Shown: positions 1 to 11,941, numbered from the stretch's first letter. The stretch is DNA of 64,000 bases from Lysobacter capsici (GCF_018732085.1 NZ_CP076103.1:620001-684000); one strand, 5' to 3'. Program-made: numbers and translations. The notes: a model not told the origin generated them from the letters alone.

Positions 1-317
1 ATTGCTCGATGTGCAACAAGCTGCGCAAGTGGGGCGCGATCGTCAAACCCGATGCGTTCCGCCTGCTCAGCGGCGGCCCCGAGGACACCGGCACCTACCA
101 GTTCGGCACCTTCAGCGGCACTTACCATTTCTGCAAGCATTGCGCGGTGCATGCCTACGGCACCGGCGAACTTGAGGTGCTCGGCGGCAAGTACTACTCG
201 ATCAACATCGCCTGCCTGGATGTGGATCATGCGGTGCTGGCGGCTGCGCCGGTGCAGTTCATGGATGGCTTGAACAACGATTGGTTCAACGTGCCGAAGA
301 TTACGTCGCATATGTGA
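1..317 (+). CDS. GFA-family protein, 5' end outside the window
   Basis: This is the C-terminal part of a glutathione-dependent formaldehyde-activating enzyme-like (GFA/CENP-V) protein. The frame is open to the left edge and reads Cys-Ser-Met-Cys-Asn at its start, which fits the CxxC zinc motif of the family. A second zinc-binding pair follows in HFCKHCAVHAYG. GFA proteins are small zinc proteins; few have a proven reaction, so the family name should not be read as a demonstrated activity. The visible 105 residues are about two thirds to three quarters of a usual GFA protein. The stop at 315-317 is followed by a REP pair. Confidence 0.8.
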   Translation, partial: CSMCNKLRKWGAIVKPDAFRLLSGGPEDTGTYQFGTFSGTYHFCKHCAVHAYGTGELEVLGGKYYSINIACLDVDHAVLAAAPVQFMDGLNNDWFNVPKITSHM

Positions 318-352
318 GCGCGGGTTTGTCGCGGGTTCGCGGATGTTGAAGT

Positions 353-421
353 GTCGCGGTCGCGGCTCGCGCCGCTCCTACATGGGCTACCTGTAGGAGC
401 GGCGCAAGCCGCGACCGCGAT
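353..421. repeat. REP pair, GTAG family (REPIN-like)
   Basis: Two head-to-head copies of the element GTAGGAGCGGCGCGAGCC...CGACCGCG, each with its own small hairpin, are separated by a few bases. The GTAG foot followed by a GC-rich hairpin is the layout of REP sequences mobilised by RAYT transposases. The same element recurs at 19267, 20137, 23838, 28972, 29857, 40748, 44067 and 44826. Confidence 0.8.
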
Positions 422-507
422 ACCTCGATTGCGACGCAAGCATCGAAGCCCCAGCGCAACCCCGCGACGCGTGCGACCATGCATCCCTCAATCGCCACGT
501 CGCCGCA

Positions 508-972
508 ATGGACACCAACGCCCTCAACAAACACTGCCGCGCCTACCCGGGCGCCGAGGAAGTGCTGCACGCGGCGCCGTCCAATATCCTGGTCTACAGC
601 GTCGGCGGAAAATTCTTCGCCTACTTCAAGACCAGCGAACCCGAGCGCTGGCGTTTCAGCTTCAAGACCACGCCGGAACGGTTCGTCGAACTCACCGACA
701 TGCCCGGCGCCAAGCCGGCGCGGTTCATGGGCCGCTATCACTGGGTGACGGTGGTGGAGGTCAAGCGCATGCCGGCGGACTATCTGCTCGAACTGGTCGA
801 CTGGTCGTACCGACGCGCGCTCGGCAATCTCAGCCGCAAGCGCCAGGCCGAGGCGCTGGCCGATGCGAGCGAGGAACAACGCCTGCGGCTGACGCCTATC
901 GCGCCGACGAAAGCGCGCCCAAGACTTGTAACGCTGCATCCACCCGCGCATCGAGGGCGTGGCCGTAGTTGA
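508..972 (+). CDS. MmcQ/YjbR family protein
   Basis: A small cytosolic protein of the MmcQ/YjbR fold, a double-wing domain thought to bind DNA. The family pattern is visible: a V-Y-S-V-G-G-K-F-F-A strand at about residue 30-39, then LxxxPGAKPA and a GRYHWVTV stretch at about 72-80. Family members are usually 115-120 residues. This one has 154, because a basic tail (KARPRLVTLHPPAHRGRGR) runs over the end of the convergent MocR gene by 77 bases. The tail may simply be read-through of a lost stop codon. Function in the cell is unknown. Confidence 0.75.
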   Translation: MDTNALNKHCRAYPGAEEVLHAAPSNILVYSVGGKFFAYFKTSEPERWRFSFKTTPERFVELTDMPGAKPARFMGRYHWVTVVEVKRMPADYLLELVDWSYRRALGNLSRKRQAEALADASEEQRLRLTPIAPTKARPRLVTLHPPAHRGRGRS

Positions 973-2308
973 GCCGCAGGCAATGCGCATAGCCGCGATT
1001 GGCCGAGAACATCGGCCCCGGCGCGATGCTGATGCCCTGTTGCGCGGCGCGGCGTTGCACGGCCAGGGCATCGCTGCCTTCGGGCAATTCAATCCATAGG
1101 AAATAGCCGCCGTCGGGCCGGGTCACCCGGGTGCCTTGCGGAAAATAGCGCGCGACCGCATCGAGATACGCTGCCTGCTGCGCGGCCAGCGTCTTGCGCA
1201 GGCCGCGCAGGTGGCGGTCGTAACCGCCGCGTTGCAGATAGCGCGCGATCGCCAGTTGCGCCGGCACGCACGTCGCCAAGGTATTGGTCAACTTCAGCCG
1301 CGCCACCCGCTGCGCATAGCGCCCCGGCGCGGCCCAGCCGATCCGGTAGCCCGGCGCGAGGGTCTTGGAAAACGACGAGCAATGCAGCACAAGGCCGCGT
1401 GTGTCGAAAGCCTTGGCCGGCGCCGGCCGATGCGCGCCGAAATGCAGTTCGCCGTAGACGTCGTCCTCGATCAGCGGCAGCTCATGGCGCGCCAGCAATT
1501 CGACCAGTTCGCGCTTCTTCGCCTCGGGCACGGTGCTGCCGAGCGGGTTCTGGTAATTGGTCATCAGCCAGCACGCGGCCGGCGCGTGGCGGCGGATCGC
1601 CGCGTCCAGCGCGCCCAGCTCGATGCCTTCGCGCGGATGGGTGGGCACTTCGATCGCGTGCAGGCCGCGGCGTTCCAGGGTCTGCAAGGCGGCGTAGAAG
1701 CACGGCGATTCGACCAGCACCGCGTCGCCGGGACGGGTCACCGCGGCGATGGACAGGTTCAGCGCTTCGATCGCGCCGTTGCACACCACCAGGTCGTTGG
1801 CGCCGATCGGCACCGCGCCGATCCGGTAGCGCAGGGCGATGTGCCGGCGCAGTTCGGCGTTGCCCGGGGTGAGGTCGTCGACGGTGCTGCGCGGGTCCAG
1901 ATGCACCGCTTCGTGCGCCATCGCGCGGCCGAGCCGGGCCAGCGGAAACAGGGTCGGGCTCATGAACGCCGAACCCAGCGGCACGATGTCGCGCGCCATC
2001 GCCGATTCGAGCACTTCGAACACCAGTTCGCTGACATCGACCGCGCGCGCCTGGCCGTCGGGCTGCGAGGCAGTGTCGGGCTCGGGCGGCATCGCGCGCG
2101 CGCGTTCGCTGACGTAGTAACCCGAGCGCGCGCGCGGCTCCACCAGCCCCTGCGATTCGAGCAGGTAATACGCCTGGAACACGGTGGCCGGGCTGAGCTT
2201 GCGCGCCGCGCTGGCCTGGCGCACCGAGGGCAGGCGCTGGCCCGGGCTCAGCAGGCCCTGGCGGATCGAGCGGGCGATGTCGTCGGCTAGGGCTTGGTAG
2301 CGTTTCAT
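896..2308 (-). CDS. MocR-type regulator (GntR HTH fused to aminotransferase fold)
   Basis: A 470-residue transcription factor. Residues 1-70 form a GntR winged helix (PSVRQASAARKLSPATVFQA), and residues about 95-465 form a class I aminotransferase-like domain. The PLP-binding lysine is K315 in SSFSKTLAPGYRIGW, with the EDD acidic site at 281-283. MocR proteins sense PLP or amino compounds and control neighbouring or distant metabolic genes. No obvious target lies divergently upstream here. The start ATG is preceded by a heptamer repeat and has no recognisable ribosome binding site. It is convergent with the MmcQ gene and overlaps its end. Confidence 0.9.
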   Translation of the reverse strand: MKRYQALADDIARSIRQGLLSPGQRLPSVRQASAARKLSPATVFQAYYLLESQGLVEPRARSGYYVSERARAMPPEPDTASQPDGQARAVDVSELVFEVLESAMARDIVPLGSAFMSPTLFPLARLGRAMAHEAVHLDPRSTVDDLTPGNAELRRHIALRYRIGAVPIGANDLVVCNGAIEALNLSIAAVTRPGDAVLVESPCFYAALQTLERRGLHAIEVPTHPREGIELGALDAAIRRHAPAACWLMTNYQNPLGSTVPEAKKRELVELLARHELPLIEDDVYGELHFGAHRPAPAKAFDTRGLVLHCSSFSKTLAPGYRIGWAAPGRYAQRVARLKLTNTLATCVPAQLAIARYLQRGGYDRHLRGLRKTLAAQQAAYLDAVARYFPQGTRVTRPDGGYFLWIELPEGSDALAVQRRAAQQGISIAPGPMFSANRGYAHCLRLNYGHALDARVDAALQVLGALSSAR

Positions 2309-2317
2309 GCTTTTGGC

Positions 2318-2345
2318 GGGAATCGGGAGTCGGGAGTCGGGAGTC
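2318..2345. repeat. Heptanucleotide array in the mocR leader, 4 units
   Basis: Four tandem 7-mers (GGGAATC once, GGGAGTC three times on the + strand) end 10 bases before the MocR start codon. On the coding strand they read GACTCCC/GATTCCC, the same motif and orientation as the array in front of the deacetylase at 21674. Confidence 0.85.
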
Positions 2346-2362
2346 GAGGCTTCGAGGTCTTT

Positions 2363-2459
2363 GTGGGAGGGGCTTCAGCGCCGATGCTTTTCGATCAGGG
2401 GGCAGTGAGAGCTTCCGGCGAGCTGAGACAAAAGCATCGGGGCATGAAGCCCCTCCCAC
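2363..2459. repeat. REP pair, GTGG family
   Basis: GTGGGAGGGGCTTCAGCGCC opens the element and its inverted copy closes it about 97 bases later, so the whole element can fold into one long hairpin. Similar pairs occur at 4610, 22500, 22707, 22913 and 39866. The remainder of the gap to 2646 is CT-rich with no gene visible. Confidence 0.8.
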
Positions 2460-2646
2460 GGAGACCTCGAAACCTCCAAGGCGGGTGGCGGCTTTTCCGA
2501 TTCCCTATTCCCCATTCCCTATTCCCGGCCCCTCCCAACTGATCTGGTTTTTTATCCAAAAACTGATTCTATGCAATCTGAGCCAGTAGGCGAACAATGG
2601 ACCCCGCAGCAAAAGCTGCGCCACGCCCCAACGCCCCGCGCTCGCC

Positions 2647-3030
2647 ATGAACCCGCAAGTCGAACTCAATCTGGCCCTGATCCTGTTCGTGCCCTGGTTT
2701 TCGATCCTCGCCTGGCTGTTCTGGGCCTATCCGCGCCAGCCGCGCGGCGCCCTGCGCACCGTCTACGACAGCGCCAGCCTGATCGTCTCCACCCTGGTTG
2801 CCGGCTGGGGCATGCACTGGAGCATGTACAACGCCGACCCGCACGCCGGCGCGATCTGGAAACAGGTGCTCGCCACCTCGGTCGCCTACGGCCTGTTCCT
2901 GGGCTTGATGACGGTCGCCATCGTGGTGCGCTGGCGCTGGCTGCGCGCGCGCACGGCCGCCGCGGCAACGTCCGCGTCGCCCTCCCCCGAAGACCACTCG
3001 CGCCCGCTCCCGGGCAAGGTCGAATCATGA
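2647..3030 (+). CDS. Small inner-membrane protein of unknown function
   Basis: A 127-residue hydrophobic protein with three predicted membrane segments: LALILFVPWFSILAWLFW at the N-terminus, a middle one around residue 45, and VAYGLFLGLMTVAIVVRW near residue 80-97. A charged Ala/Pro/Ser tail follows, probably cytoplasmic. I do not recognise a family. It overlaps the next gene by four bases (ATGA), so the two are translated together and probably work as a membrane pair. Confidence 0.7.
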   Translation: MNPQVELNLALILFVPWFSILAWLFWAYPRQPRGALRTVYDSASLIVSTLVAGWGMHWSMYNADPHAGAIWKQVLATSVAYGLFLGLMTVAIVVRWRWLRARTAAAATSASPSPEDHSRPLPGKVES

Positions 3031-3233
3031 AGATCCTGTTCGTCGCCGCCTTCCTGTCGGTGATCGTCTACAACCTCGGTGCCGGCCTGTACTACATGCT
3101 GGTCGACAAGGGCGCCAGCAAACGCACGGTCAACGCCCTGACCCGGCGCATCGGCTTTTCGATCGCGCTGATCGCGCTGGTCGTGGTGGGCATCGCCACC
3201 GGCGTGGTCCAGCCGCACGGCGTCGGGGTCTGA
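3027..3233 (+). CDS. DUF2909-like twin-transmembrane protein
   Basis: A 68-residue protein with two membrane helices: FVAAFLSVIVYNLGAGLYYM at the N-terminus and FSIALIALVVVGIATGVV near the C-terminus, joined by a short basic loop (KGASKRTVNALTRRIG). This matches the small twin-transmembrane proteins (DUF2909) that in other proteobacteria often lie near cytochrome oxidase assembly genes, but no oxidase gene is nearby here. The start is fixed by the ATGA overlap with the upstream membrane protein. Confidence 0.75.
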   Translation: MKILFVAAFLSVIVYNLGAGLYYMLVDKGASKRTVNALTRRIGFSIALIALVVVGIATGVVQPHGVGV

Positions 3234-3292
3234 GCGCGAAGCGAACCGCCGCGCGAGGTTAAGCTGGCGGCTGCTTCCACGCCGACACCGCC

Positions 3293-3673
3293 ATGAGCAT
3301 CGCCCGCATCGTCTCCAACGCCGACACGGCCGAGCACTACATTCAAGAACGCTGCCACGTGACCGAGTGGTGGAACTCGCCCGACGATGCGCACAGCTCG
3401 ATCGCGCGCATCCGGGTCGAGCCCGGCGTGAGCACGCAACTGCATCGTCTGCGCGGCACCAGCGAGCGCTATGTGATCGTGCAAGGACGCGGCCGCATGC
3501 ACGTCGGCGATCTGCCGCCGGGCGAGGTCGGTCCGGGCGATGCGGTGTTCATTCCCGCCGACATGCCGCAACGCATCGTCAACCTCGGCGACGACGATCT
3601 CGTGTTCTTCGCGATCTGCACCCCGCGCTTCGTGCCCGAGTGCTACGAAGACCTCGAAACGGAGCTGGCATGA
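3293..3673 (+). CDS. Cupin-domain protein
   Basis: A single-domain cupin of 126 residues. The first motif is V-x-P-G-V-S-T-Q-L-H-R at about residue 42-52 and the second is G-P-G-D-A-V-F-I-P-A-D-M-P-Q at about 80-93. Compared with a classical cupin, one first-motif histidine is replaced by glutamine, and the second-motif histidine is also glutamine, so metal binding may be weak or altered. It overlaps the ADP-ribosylglycohydrolase gene by ATGA, so the two are translated together. Substrate unknown. Confidence 0.8.
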   Translation: MSIARIVSNADTAEHYIQERCHVTEWWNSPDDAHSSIARIRVEPGVSTQLHRLRGTSERYVIVQGRGRMHVGDLPPGEVGPGDAVFIPADMPQRIVNLGDDDLVFFAICTPRFVPECYEDLETELA

Positions 3674-4602
3674 GCGCCGCGCCCGGTCTGCGCGACCGCT
3701 ACCTGGGCTGCCTGCTCGGCCTGGCCTGCGGCGATGCGGTCGGCACCACGGTCGAGTTCCGCTCGCGCGGCAGTTTCGCGCCGCTGACCGACATGATCGG
3801 CGGCGGGCCGTTCGCGCTGCGCGCGGGCGAATGGACCGACGACACCTCGATGGCCTTGTGCCTGGCGGCCAGCCTGATCCATCGCCGTGGTTTCGATGCG
3901 CGCGATCAGATGAACCGCTATTGCAACTGGCGCTCGCACGGCTACATGAGCAGCAACGGCGAGTGCTTCGACATCGGCATGACGGTGAGCGCGGCCTTGG
4001 ATCGGTATCGCAAGAACGACGATCCGTATGCCGGCGATCCTGGCCCGCGCGCGGCCGGCAACGGCGCGCTGATGCGATTGGCGCCGGTGCCGATGCTGTG
4101 GCGCCTGGATGCGCAGCGCAGCGGCGAGTGCGCGGTTGAATCGACCCGCACCACCCACGGCGCCGCCGAAGCGCTGGATTGCTCGCGACTGTTCGCCGTG
4201 CAATTGCGCGCGGCGCTGATGGGCGCCGGCAAGGAGGCGGTGCTGGCGCCTTCGATCCCGTTGCTCGTCAGCGAAAAAGTCGCGGCGATCCATGCCCGCG
4301 CCTACGCCGGTAAGCGCGAAGCCGAGATTGTCGGTTCGGGCTACAGCGTCGAGTCGCTGGAGGCGGCGTTGTGGTGTTTCCTGCATACCGACAGCTTCGA
4401 AGCGGCGGTGCTGCGCGCGGCCAATCTCGGCGACGACGCGGACACCACCGCGGCGATCTGCGGGCAGATCGCCGGTGCTTACTACGGGGTCGGTGCGATT
4501 CCCGGCGCGTGGCTGGACAAGCTGGTGATGCGCGAGGAGATCGGTCGCATGGCCGAGGATTTGCTGCAGTTGTCGGAAGACCCGGCCGCATTGATCGGAT
4601 GA
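3670..4602 (+). CDS. ADP-ribosylglycohydrolase family protein
   Basis: A 310-residue DraG/ARH-like hydrolase expected to remove ADP-ribose from proteins or small molecules using two Mg ions. Metal-site motifs are intact: GDAVGTTVEF at 21-30, WTDDTSMAL at 55-63, GNGALMRLAP in the middle, and GDDADTTAAICGQIAGAYYG from residue 254. The start is chosen at the ATGA overlap with the cupin gene, giving the canonical N-terminus RDRYLGCLLGLACGD. The co-translated cupin may act on the released product, but this is inference. Confidence 0.9.
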   Translation: MSAAPGLRDRYLGCLLGLACGDAVGTTVEFRSRGSFAPLTDMIGGGPFALRAGEWTDDTSMALCLAASLIHRRGFDARDQMNRYCNWRSHGYMSSNGECFDIGMTVSAALDRYRKNDDPYAGDPGPRAAGNGALMRLAPVPMLWRLDAQRSGECAVESTRTTHGAAEALDCSRLFAVQLRAALMGAGKEAVLAPSIPLLVSEKVAAIHARAYAGKREAEIVGSGYSVESLEAALWCFLHTDSFEAAVLRAANLGDDADTTAAICGQIAGAYYGVGAIPGAWLDKLVMREEIGRMAEDLLQLSEDPAALIG

Positions 4603-4609
4603 GGTCTTC

Positions 4610-4722
4610 GTGGGAGGGAGCTTCAGCCCCGACGCTTTTGGCTCAGCTCGTCATGAAGCCCATCGCCATCGGAAACAAGCGCGTCGGGGCTGAAGCTCCC
4701 TCCCACAAAAGCTCCCTCCCAC
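4610..4722. repeat. REP pair, GTGG family
   Basis: GTGGGAGGGAGCTTCAGCCCC on the left and its inverse ending in CTCCCTCCCAC on the right, with a second partial right arm just after it. It lies immediately after the ADP-ribosylglycohydrolase stop and may act as a transcript-end hairpin. Confidence 0.75.
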
Positions 4723-4767
4723 GGAGGGTCCGCTGATTCGCCGTGCGACCGAACGAATCCGCCGCGA

Positions 4768-5112
4768 TCAACCCGCGGTAACGTCGCGCAATTCCCAGCC
4801 GCTGCCGGCGAGCAGGCGCAGGCGATGCTTGAGCACGGTGCCGGACAAGGTCGTGGTGACCACCAGGTCCATGCGCAGGTCGCGCTGTTCGCCCTGCACG
4901 ACCGCGCTGGGATCGGTGGCGCCGAGCATCGGGTCGACTTCGTCCGGATCGGGCTGCTTGGCGCGCCAGCGTTCGAACAGGTCGTCGCCGCGCAGCGCCG
5001 ATTGCAATTGCGAAGCGAAACCTTCCGAGCTGATCGCGGTGAACGACAGGTCGGCGTCGTTGCCGCGCGCGCGATCGGCGTCGGGGATGCTCAGGTAGTA
5101 ACGGGTGGCCAT
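4768..5112 (-). CDS. Conserved hypothetical protein, 114 aa
   Basis: A soluble 114-residue protein starting MATRYYLSIPDADRARG, with a central acidic and Asp/Pro-rich segment (KQPDPDEVDPMLGATDPSA) and a C-terminal pair of beta strands (RMDLVVTTTLSGTVLKHRLR). There is no signal peptide or membrane segment. The sequence has normal codon use and a clean ATG start, which supports a real gene. No function can be proposed from the sequence. Confidence 0.65.
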   Translation of the reverse strand: MATRYYLSIPDADRARGNDADLSFTAISSEGFASQLQSALRGDDLFERWRAKQPDPDEVDPMLGATDPSAVVQGEQRDLRMDLVVTTTLSGTVLKHRLRLLAGSGWELRDVTAG

Positions 5113-5254
5113 GCGTGAGTCTCGATTGCAGGATCGTTGAAGGGTAAACGCGGCGATATGCGTCAGGCGTGAATATCGCGCTAGTGCGCCACGCAGGTCG
5201 CGTTTGTGGGGTGCGGGTGTTGTTAGCGATGTGTTATCGCGTTCAAAAGCAAAT

Positions 5255-5430
5255 CCCCCTCAATCCCCCTTTTCCAAAGGGGGAAGACAAGCGGGCTTGC
5301 GACGGTCGTGCGAGTCATGCGGTGTCGTCATGCGATGGACGCACGGAGAAACGGTCGAAACCGACCGAAGCCGAAATCGCCTAGCTCTTTCCATCCCCCC
5401 AGAAACCTCCCCCCTTTGTAGAGGGCGCAG
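5255..5430. repeat. Inverted CCCCCTTT/AAAGGGGG repeat pair
   Basis: A left arm (AAATCCCCCTCAATCCCCC then CCAAAGGGGGAAG) and a right arm (CCCCCCTTTGTAGAGGG then AGGGGGGATTTG) form an inverted pair. The same arms bracket the element at 27280-27600 and occur in part at 62625. The whole gap 5113-5483 contains no gene that I can support. Confidence 0.7.
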
Positions 5431-5483
5431 GGGGGATTTGCTCTTCGCTCTTCAGCGCTTACGCCGACTACCGCGCCACCCCA

Positions 5484-8993
<3,510 letters not shown>

Positions 8994-9121
8994 CGAGCGG
9001 CTACCTGGGGCTGACAAAGTCCGAGGCTAACCCGCATGGACGGGGTGGGGCGTGGGCTGGAAGTCGTGTTTGGGGGGATGGATTGCGGTGGGGCTTCGCC
9101 GTCAGGGTCATCCGGCTACAA

Positions 9122-9595
9122 CGTCAATCCCGCGAAGGCGGGAATTCAGAGGCTTCAGCGTCATTCTTCCAGAACGTCATTCCCGCGAAGGCGGGAATCC
9201 AGAGGCTTCAGCGTCATCCTTCGAGAACGTCATTCCCGCGAAGATGGGAACCCAGAGCCTTCAGCGCCATCCTTCAAGAGCGTCATTCCCGCGAAGGCGG
9301 AAATCCAGAGCCTTCAGCGTCATCCTTCAAGAGCGTCATTCCCGCGAAGGCGGGAACCCAGAGCCTTCAGCGTCATCCTTCAAGAGCGTCATTCCCGCGA
9401 ACGCGGGAACCCAGAGCCTTCAGCGCCATCCTTCAAGAGCGTCATTTCCGCGAACGCGGGAATCCAGAGTCTTTAGCGTCATCGTTCAAGAACGTCATTC
9501 CCGCGAACGCGGGAATCCAACGACGTTGGCCTCGCAAGACTTCATGCGTTCTCGCACGAAAGGCACTGGATTCCCGCGTTCGCGGGAATGACGGT
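9122..9595. repeat. Tandem array of eight 53-bp units with ATTCCC-N8-GGGAAT cores
   Basis: Units begin at 9122, 9175, 9228, 9281, 9334, 9387, 9440 and 9493, each exactly 53 bases apart. Every unit contains a palindrome of the form ATTCCCGCGAAGGCGGGAAT (some copies have 1-2 changes), then CCAGAGCCTTCAGCGTCAT and a short tail. The last unit is paired with an inverted copy at about 9568-9593. Single copies occur elsewhere in the window. No gene is visible in 8994-9827. Confidence 0.9.
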
Positions 9596-9675
9596 AGGGA
9601 AGTACGTTGGATGTGGGAGTGTATTGCTTCGGATAGCTTGCGTAACCCGTAGTGATGGAGCGCTACGCTCTAACC

Positions 9676-9822
9676 GATTTCGGATTTCGGATTTCGGATT
9701 TCGGATTTCGGATTTCGGATTTCGGATTTCGGATTTCGGATTTCGGATTTCGGATTTCGGATTTCGGATTTCGGATTTCGGATTTCCGAATCCCGAATCC
9801 AAAATCCCGAATCCCGAATCCA
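9676..9822. repeat. Heptanucleotide array (GATTTCG)15 with a mirrored tail
   Basis: Fifteen perfect GATTTCG units occupy 9676-9780. They are followed by CCGAATC/CGAATCC-type heptamers up to 9822, which can pair back onto the array. The array stops six bases from the degV stop codon at 9828, so it sits in the 3' end of the degV transcript. Confidence 0.9.
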
Positions 9823-9827
9823 ACCCC

Positions 9828-10784
9828 TCACCCGGCAAAATCCGCCTTCTCCGCCGCAAACCCCACCACCAGCGCGCCCTTGCCGACATTGACCATGCCG
9901 GTCAGGCTCATCACGCTTTCGAACAGCTCGACGTTGTTGTCGCGGCAGGCCGTGCGCAGGCGTTCGTAACCGGGCAGCGCGCGCAACTCGCTCAGTTCGC
10001 CGCCGTAGCTCAGGCACACGGTCGGAGTCAGCAGTCCGTCGCCGCCGCTCGCGCCGGCCTTGCGCGCGGTGAATTCCAGCAGTTTCTGCGCGGCGTTTTC
10101 GTAGCCCTTGATCTTCGCCACCGGCCCGGTTTCGCCGCGGTTGCAGTGCAGCACCGGCTTGATGTCGAGCGCGGTGCCGAGCGTGGCGCTGAGAAAACTC
10201 ACGCTGCGATCGCCGCGCACGCGGGTGCGCGCGCGCAGGTAATTGAGGTCGCGCGGAATCAGATAACCGTGGGTGTGCAGGGCCAGATGCTCCAGCCGCG
10301 CGCGGATCTTCGGCGCGCCCTCGCCGGCGTCGCGCAGCCGCACCGATTCGACCGCGGTGATGCCTTGGGCCGCGAACAGGTTGAGCGTGTCGATCACCCG
10401 CAACGCGAACGGTGTGTTGATCCCGGCCGCGCTGCGCACCGGTCGGTAGTCGTTGAGGATCGCGAAGCTGGCCTGATTGGCGTTCTCATAAACAGGGCTG
10501 CGGGTCTTGGTGATCGTCATGCAGAATACGTAGTCGTATTCGATCGCGAACTCGCTGACGAACAGATCGCGGATCTGCTGCACCGAGAACGGCGTGGTCT
10601 CGGCTTCGAAACCGCGCTCGGCCAGGTGCGTGTTCAAGAACTGCAACGTGGCTTCTTCGTTGCGGTGGTCGGCCAGCACCGCCTGGCCGATGCGTACCGT
10701 GATCGGTAGCAGATGGATGCGATTGCGTTGCAGATACTCCAACGGCAAATCGCAAGCCGAATCGACGACGAGTCCGATGCGCAT
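9828..10784 (-). CDS. DegV family fatty-acid-binding protein
   Basis: A 318-residue DegV protein. Family members bind a fatty acyl chain and in some bacteria serve as fatty acid kinase B subunits. The N-terminal signature is IGLVVDSACDLPLEY, and the second domain has SATLGTALDIKPVLHCNRGE. The start at 10784 is preceded by a G-rich ribosome binding site (GGGGGG); an open frame continues 63 codons further upstream but has no family similarity. The protein is longer than typical Firmicute DegV (about 280 aa). No fakA-like partner is adjacent. Confidence 0.85.
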   Translation of the reverse strand: MRIGLVVDSACDLPLEYLQRNRIHLLPITVRIGQAVLADHRNEEATLQFLNTHLAERGFEAETTPFSVQQIRDLFVSEFAIEYDYVFCMTITKTRSPVYENANQASFAILNDYRPVRSAAGINTPFALRVIDTLNLFAAQGITAVESVRLRDAGEGAPKIRARLEHLALHTHGYLIPRDLNYLRARTRVRGDRSVSFLSATLGTALDIKPVLHCNRGETGPVAKIKGYENAAQKLLEFTARKAGASGGDGLLTPTVCLSYGGELSELRALPGYERLRTACRDNNVELFESVMSLTGMVNVGKGALVVGFAAEKADFAG

Positions 10785-10884
10785 GGTCCCCCCCGGGTCG
10801 TGGCGCGTGGCGGTAAGTGTGACCGCAGCATACCTTTTCGGGTCCGGTGTCACCGTCGATGCGGTGCCTGATTTGCGGTCGGGT

Positions 10885-11526
10885 TCAGGCTCGGCGCTGG
10901 ATGCCGACAGGCAGCCGCTGCAGGCGTTGCATTTCCGGATCGTCAAACAGTTCAGGATGTTGCAGTGCGTCAAGGGCGAAATCGTGTGCGTCGTTGCCCC
11001 AGAACAATTGCGTATCGATACTCAACGTAGGCACGCCAAATACACCGGCCAGCAAAGCCGATTCGGTATTCGTGCGCAGTGCGGCCTTGGTCGCGTCGCC
11101 GCCGATCGCGGCGGCGTCCACGCCGAGGGCCTGGATGACCGGGCTCAGCGCTTCGACGCTGTCGCCGGCCTGCCCCTGTTGCCAGATCCAGTCGAAGATC
11201 GCGTCGACCGCGTCGGGCGTGTTGCCGGCGACGATGCTCAGCCGCAGCGCGGTCAGCGGGTTGAACGGATGCGCCGGCGGAAAGCGCAGCGGCACCCCCT
11301 CGCGCCGGGCCAGCCACAGCACGTGCTGGTAGGTGAACTCGCGCTTGCCGCGGATCTCGGCCGGACCTTTCTGGCCGTGCGCGGCGAGCACCGCGCCGAA
11401 TGCGACCGGCACCAGCTCGATCGTGCGTTCGCGCGCCAGCGAGCGCAGCTTGTGCCAGTGCAGGTAGGCGAACGGCGAGATGAAATCGAAATACCAGCGC
11501 AGCACGGGCGGCTGAGGAGCGCTCAT
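10885..11526 (-). CDS. 2-hydroxychromene-2-carboxylate isomerase-like DsbA-fold protein
   Basis: A 213-residue thioredoxin-fold protein of the NahD/kappa-GST class. The N-terminus RWYFDFISPFAYLH carries the SPF/Y motif that binds glutathione in this family, the middle has NPLTALRLSIVAG, and the cis-proline region is GVFGVPTLSID followed by LFWGNDAHD. It probably uses glutathione to isomerise or reduce an aromatic degradation intermediate, but no aromatic pathway is nearby. It is followed eleven bases upstream of its start by the DUF1761 gene on the same strand, so the two are likely co-transcribed. Confidence 0.85.
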   Translation of the reverse strand: MSAPQPPVLRWYFDFISPFAYLHWHKLRSLARERTIELVPVAFGAVLAAHGQKGPAEIRGKREFTYQHVLWLARREGVPLRFPPAHPFNPLTALRLSIVAGNTPDAVDAIFDWIWQQGQAGDSVEALSPVIQALGVDAAAIGGDATKAALRTNTESALLAGVFGVPTLSIDTQLFWGNDAHDFALDALQHPELFDDPEMQRLQRLPVGIQRRA

Positions 11527-11536
11527 GGTCGGGTCC

Positions 11537-11941
11537 TTATTTCCAGGCGCCGAGGATCACGCCGTAGAGGATGAACTGGAGGATGTGGTAACCGCTGTCG
11601 ATCATCCACAGCTTGAGACTGCGTTGGGCGAAGGCGTAGTTGATGCCGAAACTCATCGACACGAAGAACACGCCGACGACGAAGCCGACCCCGAAGCCGT
11701 CAACCGCGTTGGCGCTGGGCGGCATCAGCATCGAGAAGATGGTCGCGGCCAGGAACGCGCAGACGATCGCGACGGCGAACACGCGGCCGGGATGCGCGGG
11801 CTTGGCGTCGGGGTCCATGCCGGCCTCGCGGCACCAGGCTTTCTTGAACAGCGGGCCGTACCACAGGCCGCCGAGCACGAAGGCCGAAGCGGTGGCGGCC
11901 AGGATCGCGAGCCAATTAAGTTGCAGCAAAGACAAACTCAT
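11537..11941 (-). CDS. DUF1761 family membrane protein
   Basis: A 134-residue membrane protein with four predicted helices: LAILAATASAFVLGGLWYG, VFAVAIVCAFLAATIFSML, VGFVVGVFFVSMSFGINYAF and a C-terminal YHILQFILYGVILGAW. The Trp-Tyr-Gly-Pro-Leu-Phe motif after helix 1 is characteristic of DUF1761. Its translation start region (GGAGGAATACAT before ATG) is present three times in tandem upstream, see the repeat at 11916-12085. Function unknown. Confidence 0.85.
   Translation of the reverse strand: MSLSLLQLNWLAILAATASAFVLGGLWYGPLFKKAWCREAGMDPDAKPAHPGRVFAVAIVCAFLAATIFSMLMPPSANAVDGFGVGFVVGVFFVSMSFGINYAFAQRSLKLWMIDSGYHILQFILYGVILGAWK

Noticed and set aside
9122..9595. CRISPR-like regular repeats
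   Set aside because: The period is exactly 53 bases and the whole unit repeats, including the parts that would be spacers. No cas genes are present.
9588..10709. Plus-strand frame reading through the heptamer array with DFGFRIS repeats
   Set aside because: The repeat is read only because the 7-base unit cycles through all frames; the rest is antisense of degV.
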